This document shows positions 7,957-15,203 of a stretch of DNA of 36,637 nucleotides, piece after piece. Numbering within the stretch: the stretch's first letter is position 1; each line of letters begins with the position of its first letter. The notes under the pieces were generated by a model. The model worked only from the letters and a program-made list of their open reading frames with translations. It had not been told where the DNA came from and searched no databases. This DNA comes from Rhodospirillales bacterium (GTDB lineage Bacteria > Pseudomonadota > Alphaproteobacteria > Rhodospirillales > Magnetospirillaceae). Location of the stretch: positions 1-36,637 of the forward strand of contig JAATGN010000119.1 in assembly GCA_015654615.1 (NCBI GenBank), given 5' to 3'. Made by a program: the position numbers and the translations under genes.

Positions 7957-8748
7957 TCAGACGACGGTGGGCGTAAGTCCCCCTTCGACGCGCAGCGCCG
8001 CGCCGTTGGTGGCGGAGGAGAGCGGACTGGCGACATAGGCGACCAGGCTGGCGATTTCCTCCGGCTCGATCATCCGCTGGATCAGGGACGAGGAGCGATC
8101 CCTGCGGAAGAACTCCGCTTCGATCTCCGCCGCCGGCGCATCGGGATCGCTGGCGACGCTTTTCAGAAAATCGACGATGCCTTCCGAACGGGTGGGACCG
8201 GGCAGGACGGCATTGACGGTCACGCGGGTTCCTTTGGTCAGCCCGGCCAGCCCGCGCGAGATGGCCAATTGCGCGGTCTTGGTCATGCCGTAATGAATCA
8301 TGTCCGGCGGCACCATCACGGCGGATTCGCTGGCGATGAAGATGACCCGCCCCCAGTCGCGGACCAGCATGCCGGGGAAATAGTGGCGGGCCAGGCGCGC
8401 GCCGCCGAGAACGTTCACCTCGAAGAAGCGGCGCCAGTCGTCGTCGGTGATGTCGACGAAGGCCTTGGACTCGTAGATGCCCAAGTTGTTGACCAGGATG
8501 TCGACGCCGGGAACCGCCTTCAGCAGCGCCGCCGCCCCCTCCTCCGTGGCCGGATCGGCCAGCACGCTGCGGACCGTTCCGCCGCCGCAGGCGCCGATGT
8601 CCGCGCCGGCCCGGTCGAGCTTGGCTTGGTCGCGACCGCAAATGATCACCGCGGCCTTTTCGGCGGCCAGCCTTTTGGCGATGGCCAGACCGATCCCGGC
8701 GGTGGCGCCGGTGACCAGGGCCGTCTTGCCGTTCAACTGCAGGTCCAT
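7957..8748 (-). CDS. Short-chain dehydrogenase/reductase (SDR)
   Basis: This 263-residue classical SDR contains the cofactor motif TGATAGIG (13-20), NNLG (87-90, a variant of NNAG), the structural Asn112, the catalytic Ser in FIASES (140 or 142), and Tyr153/Lys157 in HYGMTKTA. It should be an NAD(P)-dependent oxidoreductase acting on an alcohol or ketone; the substrate cannot be told. CGR at 37-39 after the second strand hints at NADP preference. ATG 8748 is chosen because AAGGAAG lies just upstream and MDLQLNGKTALVTG is the usual N-terminus; an in-frame ATG at 8772 is possible. It is divergent from a LysR gene, with a perfect palindrome between them, and converges with the RidA gene. Confidence 0.88.
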   Translation of the reverse strand: MDLQLNGKTALVTGATAGIGLAIAKRLAAEKAAVIICGRDQAKLDRAGADIGACGGGTVRSVLADPATEEGAAALLKAVPGVDILVNNLGIYESKAFVDITDDDWRRFFEVNVLGGARLARHYFPGMLVRDWGRVIFIASESAVMVPPDMIHYGMTKTAQLAISRGLAGLTKGTRVTVNAVLPGPTRSEGIVDFLKSVASDPDAPAAEIEAEFFRRDRSSSLIQRMIEPEEIASLVAYVASPLSSATNGAALRVEGGLTPTVV

Positions 8749-8830
8749 GACGTCTTCCTTGCTGTTTTCCATGTTCGCCCACCTTGCCCCTCAACCTCCG
8801 CTGGCGGAATAGGGGGAAAGGTCGTATCAC

Positions 8831-8849
8831 CTTGTCATTCAATGACAAG
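8831..8849. promoter_or_regulatory. Perfect 19-bp palindrome, candidate LysR operator
   Basis: CTTGTCATT-C-AATGACAAG is a perfect inverted repeat with 9-bp arms. It lies between the divergent SDR and LysR genes, ending 10 bp before the LysR ATG, and its last bases (AAGG) form part of the likely ribosome binding site of that gene. Binding here would directly affect expression of the regulator itself, and probably the SDR promoter. The link to this LysR protein is inference from location. Confidence 0.65.
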
Positions 8850-8859
8850 GTCGAGGCAC

Positions 8860-9771
8860 ATGAGCGATCAGCGCGCCTGGGAAATGCGGGTCTTCCTGCA
8901 AGTGGCCAAGACCGGCAGCTTCAGCGGAGCCGGCCGGGTGGTGAATATGACGCCCTCCTCGACCGCCAAACTGATCAGCCGCATCGAGAACCGGATGGGC
9001 GTGCGGCTGATCGAACGCTCGACCCGGCGCTTGCGCCTCACCGCGGAAGGCGAGCTTTACTGCGAGCGCGCCGAGGCGATTCTGGGCGACCTCGATTCGC
9101 TCGACGCCGAAATCGTCGGCGATGCGCGGGCTCCGACCGGCCTGATCCGGGTGAATGTCTCGGTGCCGTTCGGCAGGCATTGCCTGTTGCCGCTGTTGCC
9201 CGCCTTCACGCGGGCCTATCCCGCGATCCGCCTGGACCTGACGATGACCGACGACGTCGTCGATCTTTACGCGGCCGAGGCCGATGTCGCCTTTCGCATC
9301 GGGAAACTGGCGGATTCCAGCCTGCTGGCGATCCATCTGGGCGACGTGCGGCGCCATCTGGTCGGCGCCCCGGCCTATCTGGCCGAACGGGGCGTTCCCC
9401 ACACCATCGCGGATCTCGAACATCACAATTGCCTGGGATTCAATTTCCGGCGCGCCGCCGCCGTCTGGCCCTTGCAAAGCGGCGGCCGCCTGGTCGACCG
9501 GGAAGTGCATGGGTCGATCACCGCCAACAACGGCGAGACGGTGCGTCACCTGGCGATCCTCGGCCTGGGACTGGCCCGCCTTGCCGAGTTCCATGTGCGC
9601 GCCGATCTCGCGGCCGGTCGTCTGCGCACCGTGCTGGCCGATGCGATGGCCGACAGCGAAACGGTCCATGCGCTTTATATTGGCCGTCGGCGGGCCCCGC
9701 GGCGCGTCCAGGCCTTTCTCGATTTCATGACGCCGCGGCTGCGCGACGTCCTGCGCGAAGAGCGCGGATGA
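8860..9771 (+). CDS. LysR-family transcriptional regulator
   Basis: The 303-residue protein has a LysR helix-turn-helix at about 8-65 (FLQVAKTGSFSGAGRVV, SSTAKLISRIENRMGVRLIE, RSTRRLRLTAEG), and a substrate-binding domain from about 93. The RSTRRLRLTAEGELY wing and the IRVNVSVPFGRHCLLPLLPAF start of the effector domain place it in the large CrgA/AaeR-like group. Position suggests it regulates the divergent SDR gene. ATG 8860 is used because it directly begins the winged-helix domain and follows AAGG; the frame is open further upstream across the SDR gene, but that part is antisense and not coding. Confidence 0.9.
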   Translation: MSDQRAWEMRVFLQVAKTGSFSGAGRVVNMTPSSTAKLISRIENRMGVRLIERSTRRLRLTAEGELYCERAEAILGDLDSLDAEIVGDARAPTGLIRVNVSVPFGRHCLLPLLPAFTRAYPAIRLDLTMTDDVVDLYAAEADVAFRIGKLADSSLLAIHLGDVRRHLVGAPAYLAERGVPHTIADLEHHNCLGFNFRRAAAVWPLQSGGRLVDREVHGSITANNGETVRHLAILGLGLARLAEFHVRADLAAGRLRTVLADAMADSETVHALYIGRRRAPRRVQAFLDFMTPRLRDVLREERG

Positions 9772-9794
9772 GGAAGGGCGGCGATCGAAAGCGA

Positions 9795-11039
9795 TCAGCC
9801 GAAAGCCGCCGACAGCGCATGCACCAGCAGGCCGACCAGGCCGCCGACCAGGGTGCCGTTGATGCGGATATATTGCAGGTCGCGGCCGAACTGCAATTCC
9901 ATCTTGCCGACCAGGGTCCCGGTGTCCCAGTTGCGCACCACGCCGGCCATGAAGGCGCCGAGGCGCTGGCGGTTCGGCACCAGCAGATGCAGGACGGCGC
10001 GCGCCGCCCAGCTGTTCACCACCTCCTGCAGGCGGGCGTCCTGCTTCAAATGCAGGGACAGTCCGCTCAAGGTGCCGGTCAGGGCGCGTTCGATCCGATC
10101 GCCGCTCGCCAGATCGGCCAGCAGCACGCGCTTGGTCTCCAGCCACAGGGACTCGAGATAGGCCTGCACCTCCGGATGGCCGATGATCTCGTCCTTGACG
10201 GCCTCGGCGCGGTCGTGGGTTTCCGGCGCGTGCGCCAGGGTATCGATCAGCCGGCCGACCGTCTCCTGGAATTGCAGGCGCCAGGGATGATCCATCGCTT
10301 CCATGTCGTTCAGGGTTTCCAGCAGGCCGCCGACGATCCGCTTGGCCAGCCGGCTGTCGACCCATTCGGGAACCCACCAGCTCGATTTTTCATTGATCGC
10401 CTGGTGGATCTGTTCCTGATTGACCTCGATGAAGTCGCGTCCCGCCTTGATGCCGATATCGAACAGCGCCAGATGCTGGCCGCCGGCCACCAGGATGCCG
10501 AGAATGCGCGACAGCAGCGGCGCCGCGGCGATTCCCCGCAAGCGGTCGGCCGCCGCGTCGCGCAGCATCCGGCGCACCGGCTCGTCCTGCATCGCGGCCA
10601 TCAAGGGCGGTATGGCGGCCGTCAGGCGTCTGGCGGCGAATCGGGCGTTTCCCTCGCGGCCCAGCCAAAGCGACAGCCGGCCGGCGATGTCGAGGGCGCG
10701 CACCTTCGGCAACAGGACTTCGGGACTGAGAAAATTGTTGGCGACGAAATTGCCCACCGCATCGCCGATGCGGTCCTTCTTGCGCGGCACGATCGCCGTA
10801 TGCGGAATGGGCAGGCCGAGCGGCCGGCGAAACAGCGCGGTGACGGCGAACCAGTCGGCCAATCCGCCGACGATCGCCGCCTCGGCGAAGGCGCGCAGAT
10901 AGGCGAGCCCCGGATAGCGTCCTTCACCCAGGCGCGCCGCGACGTCGGCCAGCAACATGGCGACCAGCAGGCCGGCGGCCGTCAGGCGCATGCGCCGCAG
11001 GGCGCGGTATCGTTGCGAATCGTCCGGGGGGGAAGCCAT
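9795..11039 (-). CDS. DUF445 family membrane protein (YjiN-like)
   Basis: A 414-residue protein of the DUF445 family (YjiN of enterobacteria is a member). An N-terminal hydrophobic helix (AAGLLVAMLLADVAARL) is followed by the conserved segment AIVGGLADWFAVTALFRRPL and then IPHTAIVPRKKDRIG; the C-terminus ends in another hydrophobic, glycine-rich segment (INGTLVGGLVGLLVHAL). It is probably an inner-membrane protein with a large central helical region. Function is unknown in the family. A GTG nine bases upstream (11048) with AAGAGA before it is an alternative start. It is divergent from the DUF482 gene. Confidence 0.88.
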   Translation of the reverse strand: MASPPDDSQRYRALRRMRLTAAGLLVAMLLADVAARLGEGRYPGLAYLRAFAEAAIVGGLADWFAVTALFRRPLGLPIPHTAIVPRKKDRIGDAVGNFVANNFLSPEVLLPKVRALDIAGRLSLWLGREGNARFAARRLTAAIPPLMAAMQDEPVRRMLRDAAADRLRGIAAAPLLSRILGILVAGGQHLALFDIGIKAGRDFIEVNQEQIHQAINEKSSWWVPEWVDSRLAKRIVGGLLETLNDMEAMDHPWRLQFQETVGRLIDTLAHAPETHDRAEAVKDEIIGHPEVQAYLESLWLETKRVLLADLASGDRIERALTGTLSGLSLHLKQDARLQEVVNSWAARAVLHLLVPNRQRLGAFMAGVVRNWDTGTLVGKMELQFGRDLQYIRINGTLVGGLVGLLVHALSAAFG

Positions 11040-11121
11040 GCGATACACTAATTCTCTTGAACCATGGATCGAATGCTCCCCATGTTAGGCCGAACGACTT
11101 CACAGCCGATGAGGAACCACT

Positions 11122-12282
11122 ATGCCCGATGGGCGCAACGGCGTGACCATCCGCAGCGTTCGCGGCATCGGTGACATTGCCGCGGCGGAGTGGGATGCTT
11201 GCGCCGGCAACGACAATCCATTTTGCACCCATGCCTTCCTCAGCGCCATGGAAGACTCGGGCTCCGCCGCGCCGGACAGCGGCTGGGCCCCCCGGCATCT
11301 GGTGGCCGAACGCACCGGCGGCGGCCTGCTGGCCTGCGCGCCGCTTTATGTGAAAAGCCATTCCTACGGAGAATATGTTTTCGATTGGGGCTGGGCGGAC
11401 GCCTGGACCAAGGCCGGCGGACGCTATTACCCGAAGCTGCAATGCGCCGTCCCCTTCACGCCGGTGACCGGTCCGCGCCTTCTGGTCCATCCGGCCTGGC
11501 GCCATCATGGCCTGGAAGAGGCCCTGGCCGACGCCATGGTCAATCTGGTCGATCAGGCCGGCCTCTCTTCGGCGCACGTCACCTTTCCGACCCGGGCCGA
11601 GGCCGAAGCCCTGGCGGCCCGAGGCTGGCTGCTGAGGATGGGCGAGCAGTATCATTGGACCAACGACGGCTACGGCAGCTTCGACGATTTCCTGGGTGCC
11701 CTGTCGTCGCGCAAGCGCAAATCCATCCGCAAGGAACGGATCCGCGCCGCCGAACTCGGCGTCGGGATTCACACCCTGACCGGCGACGCCCTGAAGCCCG
11801 TCCATTGGGACGCGTTCTTTCGCTTCTACCTCGACACCGTCGAGAAGAAATGGGCCAATGCCTATCTGACGCAGGATTTTTTCGCCCGCCTGGGCGCCTC
11901 GATGGCCGACAAGGCCGTGCTGATCATGGCCGAACAGGACGGCCGGTGGGTGGCCGGCGCCCTCAATCTGTTGGGCGGCGACACGCTTTACGGCCGCAAT
12001 TGGGGCTCCGAGGGCGAGTTCCGCTATCTGCATTTCGAGATGTGCTATTACCGCGCCATCGATTTCGCCATCGCCCGCGGCTTGCGCCGCGTCGAAGCCG
12101 GAGCCCAGGGCGAACACAAGGTCAGCCGGGGTTATATGCCGGTCCCCACCTGGAGCGCCCACTGGATCGCCGATCCCGCGTTCCGCCGCGCCGTCGCCCG
12201 TTTCCTCGAGGAAGAACGACCGCGGGTGGCGGCCAGCATCGAAGAATTGACCGAGGCCGGTCCCTTTCGTTCCGATGATTGA
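11122..12282 (+). CDS. DUF482 (FemAB-like) GNAT-fold protein
   Basis: The 386-residue protein matches the DUF482 family, with VRGIGDIAAAEWDACAG at the N-terminus, NPFCTHAFLSAMEDSG, YGEYVFDWGWADA and the C-terminal EAGAQGEHKVSRGYMP, all family hallmarks. The fold is a double GNAT related to FemA/FemX aminoacyl transferases, and the family is sometimes annotated as peptidoglycan or lipid-biosynthesis related. The basic motif SSRKRKSIRKERIRA (about 196-210) sits in the middle. A good ribosome binding site (GAGGAAC) precedes the ATG. No partner gene lies nearby, so the substrate is unknown. Confidence 0.88.
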   Translation: MPDGRNGVTIRSVRGIGDIAAAEWDACAGNDNPFCTHAFLSAMEDSGSAAPDSGWAPRHLVAERTGGGLLACAPLYVKSHSYGEYVFDWGWADAWTKAGGRYYPKLQCAVPFTPVTGPRLLVHPAWRHHGLEEALADAMVNLVDQAGLSSAHVTFPTRAEAEALAARGWLLRMGEQYHWTNDGYGSFDDFLGALSSRKRKSIRKERIRAAELGVGIHTLTGDALKPVHWDAFFRFYLDTVEKKWANAYLTQDFFARLGASMADKAVLIMAEQDGRWVAGALNLLGGDTLYGRNWGSEGEFRYLHFEMCYYRAIDFAIARGLRRVEAGAQGEHKVSRGYMPVPTWSAHWIADPAFRRAVARFLEEERPRVAASIEELTEAGPFRSDD

Positions 12283-12390
12283 CCATGCCGTCTCGGTCGA
12301 AAAAAAGATAATCTCTAAAATTTCAACGAACTTACGCCGCAAAAGTTATGGATATTGCGTCGTAGGTATTTTCCGTCTCTATCATAATTA

Positions 12391-12419
12391 TTTGTAGTCG
12401 CCGCATTATGCTCTACAAA
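12391..12419. promoter_or_regulatory. Inverted repeat upstream of the secreted Thr-rich gene
   Basis: TTTGTAG (12391-12397) and CTACAAA (12413-12419) are perfect 7-bp inverted arms separated by 15 bases, 22 bp ahead of the ATG at 12442, in an AT-rich 159-bp gap. This is the usual place for an operator or a leader hairpin. No regulator candidate is adjacent. Confidence 0.4.
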
Positions 12420-12441
12420 CTTTATTGAAGAGAGCACGATA

Positions 12442-12780
12442 ATGACGAAATTTTTGGTCGCCAGCGTAGCAGCGTTCGCAATGATGACGGGCGTCGCGTT
12501 CGCCCAGAGCACGTCTTCCGAGACGACGACTTCGACGACCGCTCCGACCGTGGGAAGCTACAGTTCGAGCAAGTCCCAGAAGACCATCGACGACAATGGG
12601 ACCGAGACCAACAAAAGCCAGACCTATTCGAATGGCACCGACGGGTCCAAGGCCAGTTCCAGCACACGGACGACGGCGCCGGACGGATCCCAGTCGAGCG
12701 CCACGCACCAGGAGCAGACCACCTCTCCCGGCGGCACGATGACGAAAACCAGGCAGAAGACGACGACCACCACCGAATAA
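12442..12780 (+). CDS. Small secreted Thr/Ser-rich protein, unknown function
   Basis: This 112-residue protein has a clear signal peptide (MTKFLVASVAAFAMMTGVAFA, cleavage expected after AFA, about 21) and a mature part almost wholly of Ser, Thr, Gly, Asp, Lys and Gln, ending in KTTTTTE. It contains short near-repeats (SSSKSQKT, NKSQTYS, SSATHQEQTTS). It has no cysteine, no aromatic core and probably no stable fold; exported to the periplasm or beyond. AGAGAGCAC precedes the ATG. I do not recognise the family. AT-rich upstream DNA with an inverted repeat suggests regulated expression. A weak GC-rich palindrome (AAAGCCG/CGGCTTT) follows at 12791-12805. Confidence 0.7.
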   Translation: MTKFLVASVAAFAMMTGVAFAQSTSSETTTSTTAPTVGSYSSSKSQKTIDDNGTETNKSQTYSNGTDGSKASSSTRTTAPDGSQSSATHQEQTTSPGGTMTKTRQKTTTTTE

Positions 12781-12852
12781 AAGAGGCGGAAAAGCCGGCG
12801 GCTTTGCCTTAATCGAACCGCGGGTCAAGCCCAATACTGTTCGCTTGAATTT

Positions 12853-12928
12853 CGTCATTGCGAGCCGAAGGCGCGGCAATCCGATCCTGCCGCCGCCTTC
12901 TGGATTGTTCGCTTCGCTCGCAATGACG
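12853..12928. repeat. Palindromic repeat, family C (GTCATTGCGAGC), copy 1
   Basis: Outer arms CGTCATTGCGAGC (12853-12865) and GCTCGCAATGACG (12916-12928) are perfect inverted copies; inner CAATCC/GGATTG segments pair as well. A second copy with the same outer arms is at 15020-15100. Sequences of this type are scattered in many bacterial genomes as REP-like elements. It lies between the secreted Thr-rich gene and the hemerythrin gene, which converge on it. Confidence 0.8.
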
Positions 12929-13007
12929 GCACTTCTTCAAGAGAACGGTCTTGAGCCCCCTCTGCCCGATGGGAAGCTTCCGCCTGCCGCGACGCCAGGA
13001 CGCCGCC

Positions 13008-13805
13008 CTATCGCTGCAGCGCCTGGAAGTCTTCCTTGTCGATGGTCAGGATATGATCGACCAGCCAGCGGCAAAGACGATCGCCGGTCTCCCCCGTCAG
13101 TTCGACACGGCGCGACCGCACATCGAAAATCAGCCGATCGAGCTCGGCCAGAAGATGGCGATGCTGCGCGACATGACGATGGGCCCGATCACGGTCGCCG
13201 ACCGCCAGATGGGCCTCTTCCTCATGGAAATGGTGCCAGGCGATCCGCCGCAACCGCTCCAGCAAAGCGTCGGCGTCGGCCAGATCGCAATGCCGGGGCA
13301 GCATTCCGATTTCATTGATGGTGTCGATCAGGGCCCGATGGTGCTGGTCGATCCAGTCGACCCCCAGCGCCAGATCCTGGGTCCAATTGATCAACGATTC
13401 CCCCGCCCGGGCGGCCCCGTCGCGCGATAGGGTCAAACCGCCGCCGCTTTCCCGCGGTTCGTAGTGGCGCAGGAAACGTTCGATGCAATCGACCATGTCG
13501 AACCAATGAATGGCGCCGCCGCCGGCCGAAAAGTCGGCCAGCACGGCGTCGATCCGGCGGATCATGTCTTCATATTGAGCCGTATGGCGAAGCAGAACGC
13601 CGTCGCTCAATCGGCCGAGAAGGCCGATTTCCTGCTCGAATTGCTGTTCGGCCCGGGTGCGGAAAGCCAGCAGGCGTTCCCCGAGCACCGGGGTCTCGGC
13701 GCCCAGCCGCCAGAGCTGGACGATTTCCTCCAACCGGCCGGCCAAATCCCGATGCCCGTCGTCGATCATCGGACGCGCATGCGCCGGTATCCCTATTTTC
13801 GACAT
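13008..13805 (-). CDS. Two-domain hemerythrin protein, first domain degenerate
   Basis: The 265-residue protein holds two hemerythrin-like helical bundles. The C-terminal one (about 141-262) has the full di-iron ligand set: H156 (IDQHHRAL), H192 and E196 (HFHEE), H211 and H215 (HVAQH), H251 and D256 (HILTID). The N-terminal one (about 10-120) keeps H18, E59, H74 and H114, but has Q55 and Y78 where His is expected and E119 for Asp, so its iron site is probably lost or altered. The protein likely binds oxygen for storage, delivery or sensing in the cytoplasm. ATG 13805 is chosen as start of the first helix. No signalling domain is attached. Confidence 0.82.
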   Translation of the reverse strand: MSKIGIPAHARPMIDDGHRDLAGRLEEIVQLWRLGAETPVLGERLLAFRTRAEQQFEQEIGLLGRLSDGVLLRHTAQYEDMIRRIDAVLADFSAGGGAIHWFDMVDCIERFLRHYEPRESGGGLTLSRDGAARAGESLINWTQDLALGVDWIDQHHRALIDTINEIGMLPRHCDLADADALLERLRRIAWHHFHEEEAHLAVGDRDRAHRHVAQHRHLLAELDRLIFDVRSRRVELTGETGDRLCRWLVDHILTIDKEDFQALQR

Positions 13806-13956
13806 CAACGCGCTCTCCACGTCACGCTCCGTCACGAGAGAGGCGATTCCCATCTCCCGAATACCCACATGCCACTCATGGAGATATGCGCTTGCCTGAC
13901 GTTGAGTCAATAGGCAAACCAAGGACACTTATGGTGGCGCCGGCGAAGCCCCCGCC

Positions 13957-14745
13957 TTATCGCGGACGCCCGCCGTCCGTCCGGTGCGGTTCGTCGAGGC
14001 GCAGCAGCTCGACCGCACCGGCCCCGCAGGGATCGCTGCAACGAGCGCATTCGACCTCGCCTTCCGGACGATGTTCGAGAGCCGCCAGCCGCGCCTCCAG
14101 CTGCACGATGCGTTCGGACATGCAGTGCAGGGCCTTGCCCACCGGATCGGGCATCAGATGATGGTCGAGGTCGATCCCATGTTTGGTGATCCGCCGCGCT
14201 TCCGGCGGCAAGACGATGCGCCCGGGGATGCCGACCACCGTCATGCCGGCCGGAACGTCCGAGATGACCACGGAATTGGCGCCGACATTGGCCCGGCTGC
14301 CGACCCGGACCGGACCGAGGATCTTGGCGCCGGCCCCGACCAGGGTGCCGCTCTCCAGCGTCGGATGCCGTTTTCCCCTGCTGAGAGACGTGCCGCCCAG
14401 GGTGACGCCATGGTAAAGGGTCACGTCGTCGCCGATTTCCGCCGTCTCGCCGATGACCACGCCGGCGCCATGGTCGATGAAGAACCGCCGGCCGATGGTC
14501 GCCCCCGGATGAATATCGATATTGGTCAGCATCCGCCCGAAAAAGCTGATCAGCCGGGCCGAAAATTTCGCTTTTCGCACCCACAGGCCATGGGCGACGC
14601 GGTGGATCAGCACGGCATGCAGACCGGGATAGGTACAGAACACCTCGATGCGGGTCCGGGCCGCCGGGTCGCGGGCCAAGACGCATTCGATGTCCTCGCG
14701 AAGAAGGGCCCACCGGCCCCGCTTCTGTCCGTTCCGCTCTTGCAC
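13957..14745 (-). CDS. cysE: Serine O-acetyltransferase
   Basis: The 262-residue protein is a left-handed beta-helix acetyltransferase making O-acetylserine from serine and acetyl-CoA, the first step of cysteine synthesis. Motifs are [48 protein letters not shown] and [19 protein letters not shown], with the catalytic His and Asp. The N-terminal helical domain is short, as in the EpsC/SRPBCC-type shorter enzymes, and a tail of about 80 residues follows the helix, including [11 protein letters not shown], which looks like a possible metal or redox cysteine cluster. The start is a GTG at 14745 with GGGAG seven bases upstream. It is transcribed alone; no cysK is adjacent. Confidence 0.9.
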   Translation of the reverse strand: MQERNGQKRGRWALLREDIECVLARDPAARTRIEVFCTYPGLHAVLIHRVAHGLWVRKAKFSARLISFFGRMLTNIDIHPGATIGRRFFIDHGAGVVIGETAEIGDDVTLYHGVTLGGTSLSRGKRHPTLESGTLVGAGAKILGPVRVGSRANVGANSVVISDVPAGMTVVGIPGRIVLPPEARRITKHGIDLDHHLMPDPVGKALHCMSERIVQLEARLAALEHRPEGEVECARCSDPCGAGAVELLRLDEPHRTDGGRPR

Positions 14746-14860
14746 CGATGTTCTCCCGTTCGAGGATCGCGGGAATATCCTAGCCCGTCTTCCTCTCAGG
14801 AAACAAATCCGGTTTTGGCGGCGCGGGCAGCGTCAGGACCGGACAACCACACCTTAAGGT

Positions 14861-14992
14861 GTGTCGTCAGTTAGAGTTTTTCATTCCTTTATCTCGTCAT
14901 CCCCGAGAAAGATCTGTGCATGCCCTAGCGCTTTCGCGGGGATGACGGTTATAAAAAATCCAAAAATCGCCTTTGTCGTCAACTGACGACAC
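14861..14992. repeat. Nested inverted repeat (GTGTCGTCAGTT outer, CGTCATCCCCG inner)
   Basis: Outer 12-bp arms GTGTCGTCAGTT (14861-14872) and AACTGACGACAC (14981-14992) enclose an inner perfect pair CGTCATCCCCG (14895-14905) and CGGGGATGACG (14937-14947). The whole forms a cruciform-like element upstream of cysE, in the 14746-15203 gap, which otherwise carries only the family C repeat at 15020. No open reading frame is seen in it. The inner part resembles common dispersed CGTCATCCCCG elements; the outer arms may be the ends of a small inserted element. Confidence 0.75.
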
Positions 14993-15019
14993 CCCGTAGG
15001 ATTCGTTCAGAAATAACTG

Positions 15020-15100
15020 CGTCATTGCGAGCGCAAGCGAAGCAATCCAGAAGCTGGCGGCGGGATCCTGGATTGCTTCGCCTAACGGCTCGCAATGACG
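15020..15100. repeat. Palindromic repeat, family C, copy 2
   Basis: Perfect outer arms CGTCATTGCGAGC (15020-15032) and GCTCGCAATGACG (15088-15100), and perfect inner arms CGAAGCAATCCAG (15038-15050) and CTGGATTGCTTCG (15068-15080), form a long cruciform. It lies beyond the 3' end of the RND pump gene. It is more regular than the copy at 12853-12928. Confidence 0.85.
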
Positions 15101-15203
15101 AAGAAGAAAACGAAGCGGTTATTCATCAACAGGCCCTAAAGCGAATCTCGAATTGGCTCCAGCCCGCATTTCTCGCACCGACGCCGGCGAGGGTTGCCTC
15201 GGG

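Noticed and set aside
8269..8859. An upstream open extension of the LysR frame at 8860.
   Set aside because: It runs antisense through the SDR gene, and the true protein begins at ATG 8860 with the winged-helix domain and a ribosome binding site.
14861..15100. A short CRISPR-like array.
   Set aside because: The repeats are inverted and not direct, and have no regular spacers.
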